From NCBI RefSeq assembly GCF_002157465.1, contig NZ_NHOC01000009.1, positions 62,218 through 126,217 on the forward strand: 64,000 bases of DNA, written 5' to 3'. Positions 1 to 8,960 of the stretch are shown piece after piece (the first letter of the stretch is position 1; each line of letters opens with the position of its first letter). The translations under genes were made by a program, and so were the position numbers. This DNA comes from Butyricicoccus porcorum. GTDB lineage: Bacteria > Bacillota > Clostridia > Oscillospirales > Butyricicoccaceae. The notes beneath the pieces were generated by a model. It was not told the origin of the DNA and did no database searches. It worked only from the letters and a program-made list of their open reading frames with translations.

Positions 1-253
1 TGCGTCCAGAGGTTGTCGGCCCACAGGAGCCGATGACCTGTCCCGGCTTTGCCGGCGTCGGACCCGCATAGTAAACAACAGAATCCTGAAGGTCGAACGG
101 AACTGCCTCGCCCGCTTCAAGTGCCGCAAGAATCTTCTTGTGTGCCGCATCGCGCGCCGTATATACCGTACCGGTCAGGGAAACCGTATCACCTGCCCGC
201 AGGATGCCGACATATTCGCGCAGCTGTGATGTATTCAGATCATAATGTGCCAT
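1..253 (-). CDS. Fumarate hydratase class I, beta subunit (partial, N-terminal part)
   Basis: The reading frame begins at the ATG at 253-251 and runs off the left edge, so only about 84 residues are visible. It starts MAHYDLNTSQLREYV and contains LRAGDTVSLTGTVYTARDAA, then AGPTPAKPG and a G-P-T-T-S-G-R motif, the pattern of the beta (C-terminal) subunit of two-subunit, iron-sulfur class I fumarases and L-tartrate dehydratases. The enzyme interconverts fumarate and malate; fumarase and tartrate dehydratase cannot be told apart from this fragment. A GGAAAGAGG ribosome site precedes the start. The promoter is TTGTAT (315-310) - 17 nt - TATAAT (292-287), reading leftward. The alpha subunit gene is not upstream in this window, so it may lie beyond the left edge or elsewhere. 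Confidence 0.8.
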   Translation of the reverse strand, partial: MAHYDLNTSQLREYVGILRAGDTVSLTGTVYTARDAAHKKILAALEAGEAVPFDLQDSVVYYAGPTPAKPGQVIGSCGPTTSGR

Positions 254-286
254 TTGATAAACCTCTTTCCTGTTGGTTCTCGTTTC

Positions 287-315
287 ATTATATCAGGGAA
301 ACCGGTGAAATACAA
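287..315 (-). promoter_or_regulatory. Promoter of the fumarase beta gene
   Basis: On the minus strand TTGTAT is followed after 17 nt by TATAAT, 34 nt before the ATG at 253. Confidence 0.6.
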
Positions 316-344
316 CTGAAACGCACAGAATCTCGTGCATGCGC

Positions 345-373
345 TTGCAATCATCCGGACGCAGTGCTACAAT
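345..373 (+). promoter_or_regulatory. Promoter of ilvA
   Basis: TTGCAA (345-350), 17-nt spacer, TACAAT (368-373), about 50 nt before the ilvA start. It is back to back with the fumarase promoter. No T-box or other leader structure is seen between it and the gene. Confidence 0.6.
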
Positions 374-424
374 ATTACAGTCTTATTTACTCGCATATTT
401 TTTCTGGGAGGAACCAAAGTATCC

Positions 425-1639
425 ATGATCAGCATCAAAGACATTGACGAGGCGGCGCAGCGCTTACAGCCAGTCGTTCATTATATTCCGCTTGCCTCTT
501 CTACCACGTTTTCCGGCATGACCGGCGCAGAAGTTTACCTCAAGTGTGAAAACCAGCAGAAGACCGGCTCCTTTAAGGTGCGCGGTGCATATAACAAAAT
601 TATGAAGCTGTACGAGAGCGGCGAGCTGACCTCTGTCATCGCCTCCTCCGCGGGCAACCATGCGCAGGGCGTTGCCTTCGCAGCAAACAGCATCGGCATC
701 CCGGCAACCATCTGCATGCCGCGCTCCACGCCGATTGCAAAGGTTTCCGCGACACGCGGCTACGGCGCGAATGTCGTGCTCTCCGGCTCGTGCTATGATG
801 ATGCCTATGCCAAGGCGATGGAAATCGTCGAGGCGACCGGCGCGACGTTCATCCATCCATTTGACGACGAAGATGTCATGGCTGGTCAGGGCACCATCGG
901 CCTTGAGATTCTGCGCGATCTTCCGGCCGTCGATGTCATCCTTGTTCCGGCGGGCGGCGGCGGACTGCTGTCCGGTGTCGCGGCCTGTGTCAAGCAGATC
1001 AACCCGCGCATCCGGGTCATCGGCGTACAGGCAGAGGGCGCTCCGGCCATTGCAAATTCATTCCATCAGGACGGCATCCATCCGTCCGAATCCGTCCACA
1101 CGATTGCCGACGGCATTGCGGTCAAGTGCCCGGGCACGAAAACGATGGAACACATCAATGCCTTTGTCGATGACATGATTACTGTATCGGATGATGACAT
1201 TGCATCCACCATCCTGCTGCTGCTCGAGCGCACCAAGCAGGTTGTCGAGCCGGCAGGTGCCTCTTCCCTCGCCGCACTGCTGTCCGGCAAATATGACTTC
1301 AGCGGCAAAAAGGTTGTCTGCCTGCTGTCCGGCGGCAACATTGATGTGAGCTTCATCCACCGCATCGTCGAAAAGGGTCTCGTCACCCGCTGCCGCCACA
1401 TGAAGTTCTCCATCGTCATGCCGGATGTTCCCGGCTCGCTTGAGCGTCTCGCCGGCATCATTGCATCGCAGAACGCGAACATCATCATGTTCCAGCATGA
1501 CCGCGTCAACGCAAACCTCGACATCGACGAGGCGATTGTCCATGTCGTCTGCGAAGTCGGCGGCAAGGAGCACGGTGAAGCACTGATGCATGCCATCGAA
1601 AACAACGGCTACAAGGTCACACTCGGCGAAAACCCGTAA
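425..1639 (+). CDS. ilvA: Threonine ammonia-lyase (catabolic/short type)
   Basis: 404 residues from the ATG at 425, chosen because GGGAGG lies at 407-412; an upstream in-frame ATG at 335 has no ribosome site and lies before the promoter. PLP enzyme of fold type II that converts threonine to 2-oxobutanoate and ammonia, the first step toward isoleucine or a threonine catabolic route. Visible motifs are the PLP-lysine segment GSFKVRGAYNK near residue 50, the SSAGNHAQG substrate loop, the glycine-rich phosphate cradle GGGGLLSG and a C-terminal ACT-like region (MKFSIVMPDVPGSLERLAGI). The length matches the TdcB-like single-ACT class rather than the about 500-residue two-ACT biosynthetic IlvA. It is monocistronic, with a terminator 20 nt downstream. 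Confidence 0.93.
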   Translation: MISIKDIDEAAQRLQPVVHYIPLASSTTFSGMTGAEVYLKCENQQKTGSFKVRGAYNKIMKLYESGELTSVIASSAGNHAQGVAFAANSIGIPATICMPRSTPIAKVSATRGYGANVVLSGSCYDDAYAKAMEIVEATGATFIHPFDDEDVMAGQGTIGLEILRDLPAVDVILVPAGGGGLLSGVAACVKQINPRIRVIGVQAEGAPAIANSFHQDGIHPSESVHTIADGIAVKCPGTKTMEHINAFVDDMITVSDDDIASTILLLLERTKQVVEPAGASSLAALLSGKYDFSGKKVVCLLSGGNIDVSFIHRIVEKGLVTRCRHMKFSIVMPDVPGSLERLAGIIASQNANIIMFQHDRVNANLDIDEAIVHVVCEVGGKEHGEALMHAIENNGYKVTLGENP

Positions 1640-1659
1640 TTGTATCTCCACGCAGAAAG

Positions 1660-1690
1660 GCCCGTGTTCTCACGAACACGGGCTTCTTTA
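1660..1690 (+). terminator. Intrinsic terminator of ilvA
   Basis: A 10-bp perfect stem GCCCGTGTTC/GAACACGGGC with loop TCAC is followed by TTCTTTATT. It also lies just past the end of the convergent lipoprotein gene. Confidence 0.85.
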
Positions 1691-1697
1691 TTGCTGT

Positions 1698-2108
1698 TTA
1701 CCGGTTGGCGGTTGTGTTGTTTGCCGTATTGGCATTGTTGGTCGCAGCGTTATTGGTCGTGGCGTTATTGCCGGTTACAGCATCGCCGACCGCATTCGCA
1801 CCGTCCTCAACGGCGCGTCCAACATCATCCACCGCACTTCTCACGTCACCGGATACCGTACCGGTTCCGTTGCCATCGACAACCGTGCCGGTGCCGTCCG
1901 TGTAACCGCTGCCAGTGGCGCCGTTCACACCAGTGTTGTCGTAACCGGTGCCGTCATTTCCCACAATGCCGTCGTTGTTGCCATCGACGACGCCAGAGCC
2001 GCTGCCAGTTGTCGTGCCGTTCGTTGTTGTATTCGCCGTGCCGCAGCCTGCAAGCATCGTCAACAGCAGCGCAAGCGACAGGCACAGTGCACCCATTCTT
2101 TTTTTCAT
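1698..2108 (-). CDS. Low-complexity lipoprotein (Asn/Thr/Gly-rich), unknown function
   Basis: 136 residues from the ATG at 2108, behind GGAGG. The N-terminus MKKRMGALCLSLALLLTMLAGC is a lipoprotein signal peptide with lipobox L-A-G-C, so the mature protein should be anchored outside the membrane by Cys22. The rest is almost entirely N, T, G, D, V and A in loose tandem repeats (TTTNGTTTGSG, GNNDGIVGNDGTGYDN, NNATTNNAATNNANTANNT), with no recognisable domain. It is probably a disordered surface or spacer lipoprotein. It converges on ilvA. Confidence 0.7.
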   Translation of the reverse strand: MKKRMGALCLSLALLLTMLAGCGTANTTTNGTTTGSGSGVVDGNNDGIVGNDGTGYDNTGVNGATGSGYTDGTGTVVDGNGTGTVSGDVRSAVDDVGRAVEDGANAVGDAVTGNNATTNNAATNNANTANNTTANR

Positions 2109-2205
2109 GCATATTACCTCCAAAGGCTGAAATTTGCCTTTAGTTTTCCGATATGCACAGGATTTTATACAGGAAACGGCAAAACAGGATATCCGAACTG
2201 TTTTG

Positions 2206-2793
2206 TCACACCGTAACCGGTTCGACCCGGTCTTTTTCCGTCACGGGACGCAGCACCCGGCACGGCGTTCCCGCCGCGACGACACCCGCCGGAATGTCGC
2301 GCGTCACAACGCTGCCTGCGCCGATGACACTTCCCTTTCCAATCGTCACACCGCCGCAGACCGTCACATTCGCGCCGATCCAGACATCATCCTCCAGCGT
2401 GATGGGCGCAGAGGTCAGAATACCCTGCGCGCGCTGCTCCGCATCCATCGCATGTCCAACACAGGAGAGGCATACGCCCGGCGCGAGAAAAGCGTTTGCA
2501 CCGATATACACCGGCGAAGTGTCCAGAATGACGACATTGTGATTGACCACCGTCAGACCGTGCGTATGGATATTGAATCCGTAATCGCACTGGAATGCCG
2601 GCTGGATGAATGTCAGCGGATGGCAGGTGCCGAACAGCTGCTTCAACAGCTCTGCGCGTTTGGCCTCGTCGTCCGGGCAGCACATATTGTATTCCCAGCA
2701 CAGGCGCTTGGCCTTTTTTTGCAGTTGCGTTGGCATATCAAAATTTGATGCACTGTATGGCCTGTCTGATTTCATTATGGTAAGGATGTCCAT
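2206..2793 (-). CDS. Maltose/galactoside O-acetyltransferase-like protein (LbH hexapeptide family)
   Basis: 195 residues from the ATG at 2793 (ribosome site AAAGGAAG). An N-terminal MAC-type helical segment (SDRPYSASNFDMPTQLQKKA, then a Cys-rich turn) is followed by left-handed beta-helix hexapeptide repeats (ITLEDDVWIGANVTVCGGV, TIGKGSVIGAGSVVTRDIPAG) ending in GTPCRVLRP, the hallmark of the Maa/LacA/NodL acetyl-CoA-dependent sugar acetyltransferases. The catalytic His of the family is probably in SCVGHAMD. The acceptor sugar cannot be read from sequence. It lies just downstream of the Gx-transporter gene in the same direction and may share its transcript. Confidence 0.85.
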   Translation of the reverse strand: MDILTIMKSDRPYSASNFDMPTQLQKKAKRLCWEYNMCCPDDEAKRAELLKQLFGTCHPLTFIQPAFQCDYGFNIHTHGLTVVNHNVVILDTSPVYIGANAFLAPGVCLSCVGHAMDAEQRAQGILTSAPITLEDDVWIGANVTVCGGVTIGKGSVIGAGSVVTRDIPAGVVAAGTPCRVLRPVTEKDRVEPVTV

Positions 2794-2804
2794 CTTTCTT
2801 CCTT

Positions 2805-3320
2805 TCATTCCGTCAGCTTCAAATGTCGCATATGTTTTTGCAGTACATCCAGAATCGCACCGGTGACAAAGCCCATTGGGATTGCCGAAATGAGCAGCAA
2901 GGGCAGGTATGCGATGACATCTGCCGACTGCATGACCAGCATCGCCGCAAGCACCTGCCCGATGTTGTGCATCGCCGCCGACGCCGCACTGATGCCGTAA
3001 AAAGAAAACCATTTGTTCTGCTTATGCAGCAGCAGCCAGGTCATCGTCAATGCGAGCGTGCCGCCGACCAGACTGAACAGCAGCTGTGTGATGCTGCCGG
3101 CAAACAGCGCCGCGAGCACGACGCGGCAAAATAAAATTGCATACGCCTCCTTCGGTGTCAGGAACAGCAGGGCAAACATCGTCACAACATTTGCAAGCCC
3201 GAGCTTGATGCCCGGAATCGGGATGAGAAATTCCAGCGGGATCATGCGCTCCGCGAGCGACAATGCCAGCGCCAGCGCTGTCAGCATCCCGCACAGCGCG
3301 ATGCGTTTTGTCTTGTTCAT
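2805..3320 (-). CDS. Gx transporter family / heptaprenyl diphosphate synthase component I-like membrane protein
   Basis: 171 residues from the ATG at 3320, behind AGGAGGG. Mostly hydrophobic, with about five membrane segments beginning RIALCGMLTALALALSLAE and containing PGIKLGLANVVTMFALLFL. This matches the family annotated as Hpre_diP_synt_I or Gx transporter, ECF-S-like small membrane proteins. The usual Firmicutes order ApbE - NusG-domain II - Gx transporter is reproduced here, pointing to a role in redox or quinone/flavin metabolism at the membrane; the substrate is unknown. Confidence 0.8.
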   Translation of the reverse strand: MNKTKRIALCGMLTALALALSLAERMIPLEFLIPIPGIKLGLANVVTMFALLFLTPKEAYAILFCRVVLAALFAGSITQLLFSLVGGTLALTMTWLLLHKQNKWFSFYGISAASAAMHNIGQVLAAMLVMQSADVIAYLPLLLISAIPMGFVTGAILDVLQKHMRHLKLTE

Positions 3321-3331
3321 GCGCCCTCCTG

Positions 3332-3718
3332 TCACTGCGCGACGGCATCCACGCCGTCCGGATTGCTTCCGGTAATTTTTATCATGACCCGATTGGGCAG
3401 GCACACGGCGGATTGTCCGACACGCGAAATCCAGCCGGTGCGTTCGCATGTATGATCGGGGCACTGAGATGAAACAAAGCGCATGCGGTCGCCGTCGATT
3501 TCAATCGTGACCTCGCCTGTGCGGCCCTCAAATGCGATGGTTTCCTGCTCTGTTCCGCCGAGCTTGATCTGCCGGTACAGCTCGCCATCCACCAGAATCT
3601 CGCCATAGGTCTGGTCGGTCTGCATCAATGCCAACCGAATCCAGATACCGCATGCCAGCGCGATAATCGCGGCAAAAATGACAAAATCCCCCGCCTTCAG
3701 CGGAATTTTATTCTTCAT
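3332..3718 (-). CDS. NusG domain II-containing membrane-anchored protein
   Basis: 128 residues. One N-terminal membrane helix (DFVIFAAIIALACGIWIRLAL) is followed by an extracytoplasmic beta domain with SSQCPDHTCERTGWISRVGQ and CLPNRVMIKI, the signature of the NusG_II (DUF) proteins next to ApbE and RnfG-like genes. The CPDHTC motif could bind a metal or form a disulfide. Its ATG lies inside the end of apbE (11-nt overlap), so the two are translationally coupled. Confidence 0.8.
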   Translation of the reverse strand: MKNKIPLKAGDFVIFAAIIALACGIWIRLALMQTDQTYGEILVDGELYRQIKLGGTEQETIAFEGRTGEVTIEIDGDRMRFVSSQCPDHTCERTGWISRVGQSAVCLPNRVMIKITGSNPDGVDAVAQ

Positions 3719-4712
3719 AGGTATACTCCGAGCTGGTCAGGGAAAATTTGTCCCTGAGACCGTCTGTGACATAGACGGTCTGATCGTTCCGGACAAAAAT
3801 TGCCTCAATATCATGTTCCTCGCAAAATGCCCGTGCCCGGTCATAGCCCATGACAAACAGCGCGGTCGTGTAGGCGTCCGCCTCTGTCGAGCATGCGGAA
3901 ACCACGGTCACACTGCGCAGGTCAGTCTCGGCGGGCCAACCGGTTTTCGGATCGAAAATATGACAGTAGCGCTTGCCGTCCTGCTCAAAATAGCGCTCAT
4001 AGTCGCCGCTGGTTACAATACTGGTATCACTGACGCTGAGCGTCGCAAAATAGTCGCCCGGATTGTCCGGGTCGGTGATGCCGACTGTCCATGGCACGCC
4101 GTCCTCCTTCTCCCCGAGGACATAAATATTTCCGCCGAGCGTAATGACCGCCTGCTTGATGCCAGCATCGCGCAGCAGCTGTGCGACATGGTCGGCGGCA
4201 TAGCCCTTGCCGATACCGCCGAGGTCAATGCGTGCGCCTGCGGGAAGCGATGCAGACGTTCCGTCGAGCTGTACACGCTGATAGCCGACCAGCGCCAGCG
4301 CCTCGTCAATCTCTGCCTGCGCGGGAACTTTCGCCTGTTCTGTGCCGATGCCCCACAGATCAGACAGCGGCGCGGTCGTCGGGTCAAAGCATCCCTCCGT
4401 TTCCTCCGCAAGCCGGAGTGCCTGTCCCAGCACATCCGCCGTCTGTTCGGACAGCTCCACCGGTTTGCCGTCCGCGTGGTTGAGTGCATAGAGCTCACTG
4501 TCCTCCTGCGTGCGGGAAATATCCTGCTCCAGTCCGTTGATATACTGCACGCACTGGTTGATCGCATCCTGTGCATGGGAACCGTATGCCCGGATATTCA
4601 TTGCGGTATCCATCGCATAAAAATCCTGTGAAACTTCCTTCTGCCCGCAGCCCGCCAGCACCGCCGCCATGAGCACAGCGGCTGCCACGGCGCCAAGCCA
4701 TCGTTTTTTCAT
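3708..4712 (-). CDS. apbE: FAD:protein FMN transferase (ApbE family lipoprotein)
   Basis: 334 residues with a lipoprotein signal (MKKRWLGAVAAAVLMAAVLAGC). ApbE enzymes sit outside the membrane and attach FMN covalently to Thr/Ser of target flavoproteins such as RnfG/RnfD or NqrC. Family motifs visible are FYAMDTAMNIRAYG, the Gly-rich RIDLGGIGKGYAADHV, LGGNIYVLG and FDPKTGWPAETDLRSVTVVS, with the metal-binding region around STEADAYTTALFVMG. No flavinylation target is encoded nearby, so the substrate is unknown. First gene of a three- or four-gene operon with a strong promoter at 4742-4770. Confidence 0.92.
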   Translation of the reverse strand: MKKRWLGAVAAAVLMAAVLAGCGQKEVSQDFYAMDTAMNIRAYGSHAQDAINQCVQYINGLEQDISRTQEDSELYALNHADGKPVELSEQTADVLGQALRLAEETEGCFDPTTAPLSDLWGIGTEQAKVPAQAEIDEALALVGYQRVQLDGTSASLPAGARIDLGGIGKGYAADHVAQLLRDAGIKQAVITLGGNIYVLGEKEDGVPWTVGITDPDNPGDYFATLSVSDTSIVTSGDYERYFEQDGKRYCHIFDPKTGWPAETDLRSVTVVSACSTEADAYTTALFVMGYDRARAFCEEHDIEAIFVRNDQTVYVTDGLRDKFSLTSSEYTYEE

Positions 4713-4741
4713 TGCAAATCCTCCAGTTAAAAGTCCTTTTT

Positions 4742-4770
4742 ATTATAATACGCCGCCTGTCCAATTACAA
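4742..4770 (-). promoter_or_regulatory. Promoter of the apbE operon
   Basis: On the minus strand TTGTAA (4770-4765), 17 nt, TATAAT (4747-4742), about 30 nt before the apbE start; GGAGG follows. Confidence 0.65.
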
Positions 4771-4807
4771 CAGCGAAAGACCCGCGCCGCCGAAGCGGTA
4801 CGGGTCT
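4771..4807 (-). terminator. Intrinsic terminator of amtB
   Basis: On the minus strand AGACCCGTACCGC-TTCG-GCGGCGCGGGTCT forms a long stem with one interior mismatch region and a TTCG loop, followed by TTCGCTGTTG. The T-tract is short, so it may be leaky. Confidence 0.6.
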
Positions 4808-4853
4808 CTGCCTTGAACATGTATTAGGGATTGATAGAAGGATGATAATCTGA

Positions 4854-6566
4854 TTAGTCTTCGTACTGAAGAGCATCGTAGCCGACCGCGCCGGTACGAA
4901 CCTTGATGACATTCTGTACATCGTAGATGAAGATCTTGCCGTCGCCGATATGGCCGGTATAAAGAACCTTGCGGCAGGTATCAACAACCTGTTCAACCGG
5001 TACACGGCTGACAACCATCTCGAGCTTGATCTTCGGATGCAGGGTTGCGTTGACCGGAACGCCGCGGTAGAACTCGGTCGCGCCCTTTTCTACGCCACAG
5101 CCGAGGACGTTGGTCATGGTCAGACCAGCTACGCCGATCTCTTCAAGAGCATTCTTGAGGTCCTCAAAACGGGACTGCTTGCAGATGACAACAACCTTGG
5201 ACAGCTTGTGTCCGTCTTCGCCGGTGGACGGAACCTCCGTTGCCGGGATAGCCTCAGCAACCGGAACCGGATTGGTTACCGGAGCATACTCACCTTCCGG
5301 CTTATACAGGCCATTGACCGTCGGAATCTGCATGAAGTCAGCATAGGAGGAGGTCAGGCCATGTTCCATGATGTCGAGACCGCGGATTTCTTCTTCTTCG
5401 CTTACGCGGAGGCCTACAGTGTGCTTGATGACCCAGAATACGATGGTCATGGTAACTGCAACCCATGCAGCTACTGCAACGACACCGAGAATCTGAACCA
5501 GCAGGAAGTGTGCACCGCCGCCATAGAACAGGCCGCCGTCAACAGCGAACAGGCCGGTCAGGATGGTGCCCAGTGCGCCGTTGATGCAGTGTACGCCAAC
5601 AGCACCGACCGGGTCGTCGATCTTCAGAACCTTTTCAACGAATTCAATGCCGAATACAACAGCGAAGCCTGCGCAGATGCCGATGACCGCAGCGCCGAAC
5701 GGGGTGACCATGTCACAGCCCGCAGTGATTGCTACCAGACCTGCCAGAGAGCCGTTCAGGGTCATGGAGACATCCGGCTTCTTATAACGGATCCAGGTAA
5801 TGCACATAACGGTAACGGTTGCAACAGCAGCCGCCAGGTTGGTGGTAACATAAACAGAAGATGCGGTCTCGTATGCGCCGTCGGTCATAGCAACGGTGGA
5901 AGCACCGTTGAATCCAAACCAGCAGAACCACAGGATGAAGCAGCCCAGTGCACCGAGGGTGAGGGAGTGACCCGGAATTGCCTTCGGCTTGCCGTCCTTG
6001 CCAAACTTGCCGATACGCGGGCCAAGGAATGCAGCACCGATCAGAGCTGCAACGCCGCCGACCATGTGTACCGCCGTGGAGCCTGCGAAATCATGGAAGC
6101 CCATCTGTGCAAGCCAGCCGCCGCCCCAGACCCAATGTCCGGAAACCGGATAGACAATGCCGCTGATAATCATGGAATAGATGCAGTAGGAGGAGAACTT
6201 GGTTCTCTCAGCCATTGCACCGGAAACGATGGTAGCAGCGGTTGCACAGAACACCGTCTGGAAAATCAGGGTGGTGTAGCCGCCGTCGCCGCCGTTGGTC
6301 ATAAAGTCGAAGCCACCGATCAGAGCGCCAGTGCCGCCGAACATAATACCAAAGCCAAACAGCCAGTAAATCGGAGTGCCGAGCGAGAAGTCCATCAGGT
6401 TCTTCATGATGATGTTGCCGGCGTTCTTTGCACGGGTAAAGCCGGTCTCTACCATTGCAAAGCCTGCCTGCATGAAGAATACGAGGGCAGCGCCAAGCAG
6501 GGTCCACGAGGTGTCAATGGCGGCTGCATGATCCGCCAGAACACTCATAATCGAAGTGGTATCCAT
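4854..6566 (-). CDS. amtB: Ammonium channel AmtB fused to a C-terminal P-II domain
   Basis: 570 residues. Residues 1 to about 415 are a standard Amt/MEP/Rh channel (FFMQAGFAMVETGFTRAKN, GFDFMTNGGDGG, FAGSTAVHMVGG, GGDGG and HCINGALGTILTGLFA) for ammonium uptake at the membrane. After a Pro/Glu-rich linker, residues about 454-570 form a complete P-II protein (KLSKVVVICKQSRFEDLK, a T-loop, then GHIGDGKIFIYDV and KVRTG). Separate AmtB and GlnK normally pair; here the regulator is fused to the channel. In the T-loop the usual Y-R-G-A-E-Y is FYRGVPVN, so the tyrosine modified in enteric P-II is missing. It follows glnN on the same strand behind a leader with an ANTAR-type hairpin and terminator. 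Confidence 0.93.
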   Translation of the reverse strand: MDTTSIMSVLADHAAAIDTSWTLLGAALVFFMQAGFAMVETGFTRAKNAGNIIMKNLMDFSLGTPIYWLFGFGIMFGGTGALIGGFDFMTNGGDGGYTTLIFQTVFCATAATIVSGAMAERTKFSSYCIYSMIISGIVYPVSGHWVWGGGWLAQMGFHDFAGSTAVHMVGGVAALIGAAFLGPRIGKFGKDGKPKAIPGHSLTLGALGCFILWFCWFGFNGASTVAMTDGAYETASSVYVTTNLAAAVATVTVMCITWIRYKKPDVSMTLNGSLAGLVAITAGCDMVTPFGAAVIGICAGFAVVFGIEFVEKVLKIDDPVGAVGVHCINGALGTILTGLFAVDGGLFYGGGAHFLLVQILGVVAVAAWVAVTMTIVFWVIKHTVGLRVSEEEEIRGLDIMEHGLTSSYADFMQIPTVNGLYKPEGEYAPVTNPVPVAEAIPATEVPSTGEDGHKLSKVVVICKQSRFEDLKNALEEIGVAGLTMTNVLGCGVEKGATEFYRGVPVNATLHPKIKLEMVVSRVPVEQVVDTCRKVLYTGHIGDGKIFIYDVQNVIKVRTGAVGYDALQYED

Positions 6567-6656
6567 GTTGAATATTCCCCTTTATCAAGAAATTTATATC
6601 GTACAAACCGGCATATCTGTGCTCCCTAATGCACAGATGCGCCTGTATGCAGCCAT

Positions 6657-6707
6657 AGAAAAAAAGGCGTATACACCTCCCCATGATCGGGAGACTGTGT
6701 ACACGCC
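6657..6707 (-). terminator. Intrinsic terminator between glnN and amtB (attenuator)
   Basis: On the minus strand an 11-bp arm GGCGTGTACAC pairs with GTGTATACGCC, with an inner stem CTCCC/GGGAG, and is followed by seven or more Ts. It ends glnN transcription and gates read-through into amtB. Its first arm overlaps the hexaloop hairpin at 6701-6714. Confidence 0.85.
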
Positions 6708-6714
6708 ATTGTGT
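6701..6714 (-). promoter_or_regulatory. ANTAR-type antiterminator hairpin in the amtB leader
   Basis: On the minus strand ACAC-AATGGC-GTGT, a hairpin with a six-base loop having A at position 1 and G at position 4. The GGC of the loop and the GTGT arm are the start of the terminator arm, so the two folds exclude each other. A possible promoter (ACGACA - 18 nt - TATTGT) lies just upstream at 6749-6720. The stem is only 4 bp; the call rests on matching the glnN and glutamate synthase leaders. Confidence 0.55.
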
Positions 6715-6755
6715 CAGAAACAATATTGAATGATACGTTTATGTGTCGTGAGAAA

Positions 6756-8831
6756 TCAGATGCCGAACAGCAGCTTGTCGTATGCCGGGAACGGCCAGTA
6801 CTTCTCAGCCGTGTTGACTTCCATCTCGTCGGCAACTGCACGCAGGGCATCCATTGCCGGGATGACGGTCTCATGCTCATAGTTTGCGGCGTTCTGTGCA
6901 CCCTCGACATCAGCCGCACCTGCGATAACCTCTTCCAGTGCAGCGGTCTTGTCGTAGGCATCGGATGCCAGAGCGGACAGCCTCTCGATCTGCTTGATTT
7001 CCAGATCCGCATTCAGACCCAGCGTCTTCTTGTTGCACGCGATGTCGGACAGCTCCTTGACATAGCTGGAAACTGCCGGCAGAATGTCCTTCTTGGACAT
7101 ATCAACCATGGTGCGGGACTCGATTGCAATGGTCTTTGCGTACTCGTCGAGCAGGATCTCCTGACGGGACTTCAGCTCAGCCTCGCTCAGAACGCCGGTC
7201 TCCTCAAACAGGTCAACGAACTCATCGTATGCAGCCAGTGCTTCCGGCGTGCTGCGCAGGTTCGGCAGGCCGCGCTTCTCAGCTTCTTCAATCCAGCTGT
7301 CATCATAGCCGTTGCCGTTGAAAATAACGCGCTGATGTGCAGTCAGCTCACGCTTAATCAGAGCATTCAGAGCCTTCTGGAAGTCTTCTGCGCCTTCCAG
7401 CTCGTCAGCGAAGTCCTTGAATACGTCAGCAACTGCGGTGTTCAGCATCATGTTGATGCAGCCGATGGACTGGGAAGAACCAGGCATACGGAACTCAAAA
7501 CGGTTGCCGGTGAACGCAAACGGAGAGGTTCTGTTGCGGTCGGTGTTGTCCTTCGGGAATACCGGCAGGGTGGTAACGCCGAGCTCAATCTTAGCCTGAC
7601 CGCCGACTGCGGACTCGCCGCCGTCGATGATGTCCCGGACGACGCGCTCCAGCTCGTCGCCGAGGAATACGGAAACAATGGCCGGAGGTGCTTCGTTTGC
7701 GCCCAGACGATGGTCATTGCCTGCGGAAGCAACCGACAGACGCATCAGCTTCGCATACTTGTCAACCGCAGTGATGACAGCGGTCAGAATCAGCATGAAC
7801 TGTGCATTGTCCTTCGGATCCTTGCCCGGATTCAGCAGGTTCTCGCCCATATCGGTGGACATCGACCAGTTATTGTGCTTGCCGGAGCCGTTGACACCGT
7901 CGAACGGCTTCTCATGCAGCAGGCAAACCATGCCGTGCTTCAGGGCAACCTTCTTTGCGATGTCCATCAGCAGCTGGTTGTTATCGGTTGCAATGTTGGT
8001 GGTGGAGAAGATCGGTGCGACCTCATGCTGTGCCGGTGCAACCTCGTTGTGCTTGGTCTTAGCCAGCAAGCCGTACTTCCACAGCTCAACGTCGAGGTCA
8101 GCCATGAATGCGGCGATGCGCGGCTTGATGGTGCCGAAGTAATGATCTTCCATCTCCTGACCCTTCGGGCTCATTGCGCCGAACAGGGTGCGGCCGGTGA
8201 AGATCAGGTCCTTGCGCTGGTCGTAATACTTCTTGTCAACCAGGAAGTATTCCTGCTCCGGACCTACGGTGGTGGTAACGCGCTTGACATCCTTGCCGAA
8301 CAGCTTCATCACGCGGCATGCCTGCTTGCTGATCGCGTCCATGGAGCGCAGCAGCGGGGTCTTCTTATCCAGCGCTTCACCGGTATAAGAACAGAATGCA
8401 GTCGGGATGTACAGGGTGCCGTCCTTGACAAAGGCATAGGAGCTCGGATCCCATGCGGTATAGCCGCGTGCCTCGAAGGTTGCGCGCAGGCCGCCGGACG
8501 GGAACGAGGATGCATCCGGCTCGCCCTGAATCAGTTCCTTGCCGCCGAACGACATGATGACCTTGCCGCCCGCAGTCGGGGTGATAAAGGAGTCATGCTT
8601 CTCCGCGGTGATACCGGTCATCGGCTGGAACCAGTGGGTGTAATGGGTGGCGCCCTTCTCGACCGCCCAATCCTTCATTGCGTTCGCAACGACGTTTGCA
8701 ATGCTTACGTCGAGCGGCTCGCCGAGGTCGATGGTCTTCATCAGCTTCTTGAAGACTTCCTTCGGCAGCTTGTCGCGCATTACGTTTTCATTAAATACGT
8801 TCTCGGCGAATATCTCCGGAATGTTAACCAT
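6756..8831 (-). CDS. glnN: Glutamine synthetase type III (GlnN)
   Basis: 691 residues from the ATG at 8831. An upstream ATG at 8849 is in frame but contains the GGAGG ribosome site itself, so it is rejected. Type III enzymes are about 700-residue dodecamers that make glutamine from glutamate, ammonia and ATP. Visible signatures are the N-terminal [16 protein letters not shown], the GSIII-type [16 protein letters not shown], the NKHN-like [13 protein letters not shown] ammonium/ATP region and [19 protein letters not shown]. It coexists with a type I enzyme at 14555 and is transcribed from a consensus promoter through an attenuator, toward amtB. Confidence 0.95.
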   Translation of the reverse strand: MVNIPEIFAENVFNENVMRDKLPKEVFKKLMKTIDLGEPLDVSIANVVANAMKDWAVEKGATHYTHWFQPMTGITAEKHDSFITPTAGGKVIMSFGGKELIQGEPDASSFPSGGLRATFEARGYTAWDPSSYAFVKDGTLYIPTAFCSYTGEALDKKTPLLRSMDAISKQACRVMKLFGKDVKRVTTTVGPEQEYFLVDKKYYDQRKDLIFTGRTLFGAMSPKGQEMEDHYFGTIKPRIAAFMADLDVELWKYGLLAKTKHNEVAPAQHEVAPIFSTTNIATDNNQLLMDIAKKVALKHGMVCLLHEKPFDGVNGSGKHNNWSMSTDMGENLLNPGKDPKDNAQFMLILTAVITAVDKYAKLMRLSVASAGNDHRLGANEAPPAIVSVFLGDELERVVRDIIDGGESAVGGQAKIELGVTTLPVFPKDNTDRNRTSPFAFTGNRFEFRMPGSSQSIGCINMMLNTAVADVFKDFADELEGAEDFQKALNALIKRELTAHQRVIFNGNGYDDSWIEEAEKRGLPNLRSTPEALAAYDEFVDLFEETGVLSEAELKSRQEILLDEYAKTIAIESRTMVDMSKKDILPAVSSYVKELSDIACNKKTLGLNADLEIKQIERLSALASDAYDKTAALEEVIAGAADVEGAQNAANYEHETVIPAMDALRAVADEMEVNTAEKYWPFPAYDKLLFGI

Positions 8832-8923
8832 TGTACAACGCACCTCCATGCAATGTATCTTTTGAATTAGAATCGTACTGCTTCTTAATTAGATTATACT
8901 ACTTAAGATCTCTACCCGAGTAA

Positions 8924-8960
8924 TAAAAATGGCGCCGCGGATTTGAACATCCACAGCGCC
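8924..8960 (-). terminator. Leader terminator (attenuator) of glnN
   Basis: On the minus strand GGCGCTGTGGAT pairs with ATCCGCGGCGCC around loop GTTCAA, giving a 12-bp stem followed by ATTTTTATT. It lies between the promoter and the gene, about 95 nt before the glnN start, so full-length glnN message requires read-through. Confidence 0.85.

Noticed and set aside
6711-8870. 719-codon plus-strand frame opposite glnN
   Set aside because: Antisense to a complete, well-conserved glutamine synthetase; composition-driven open frame.
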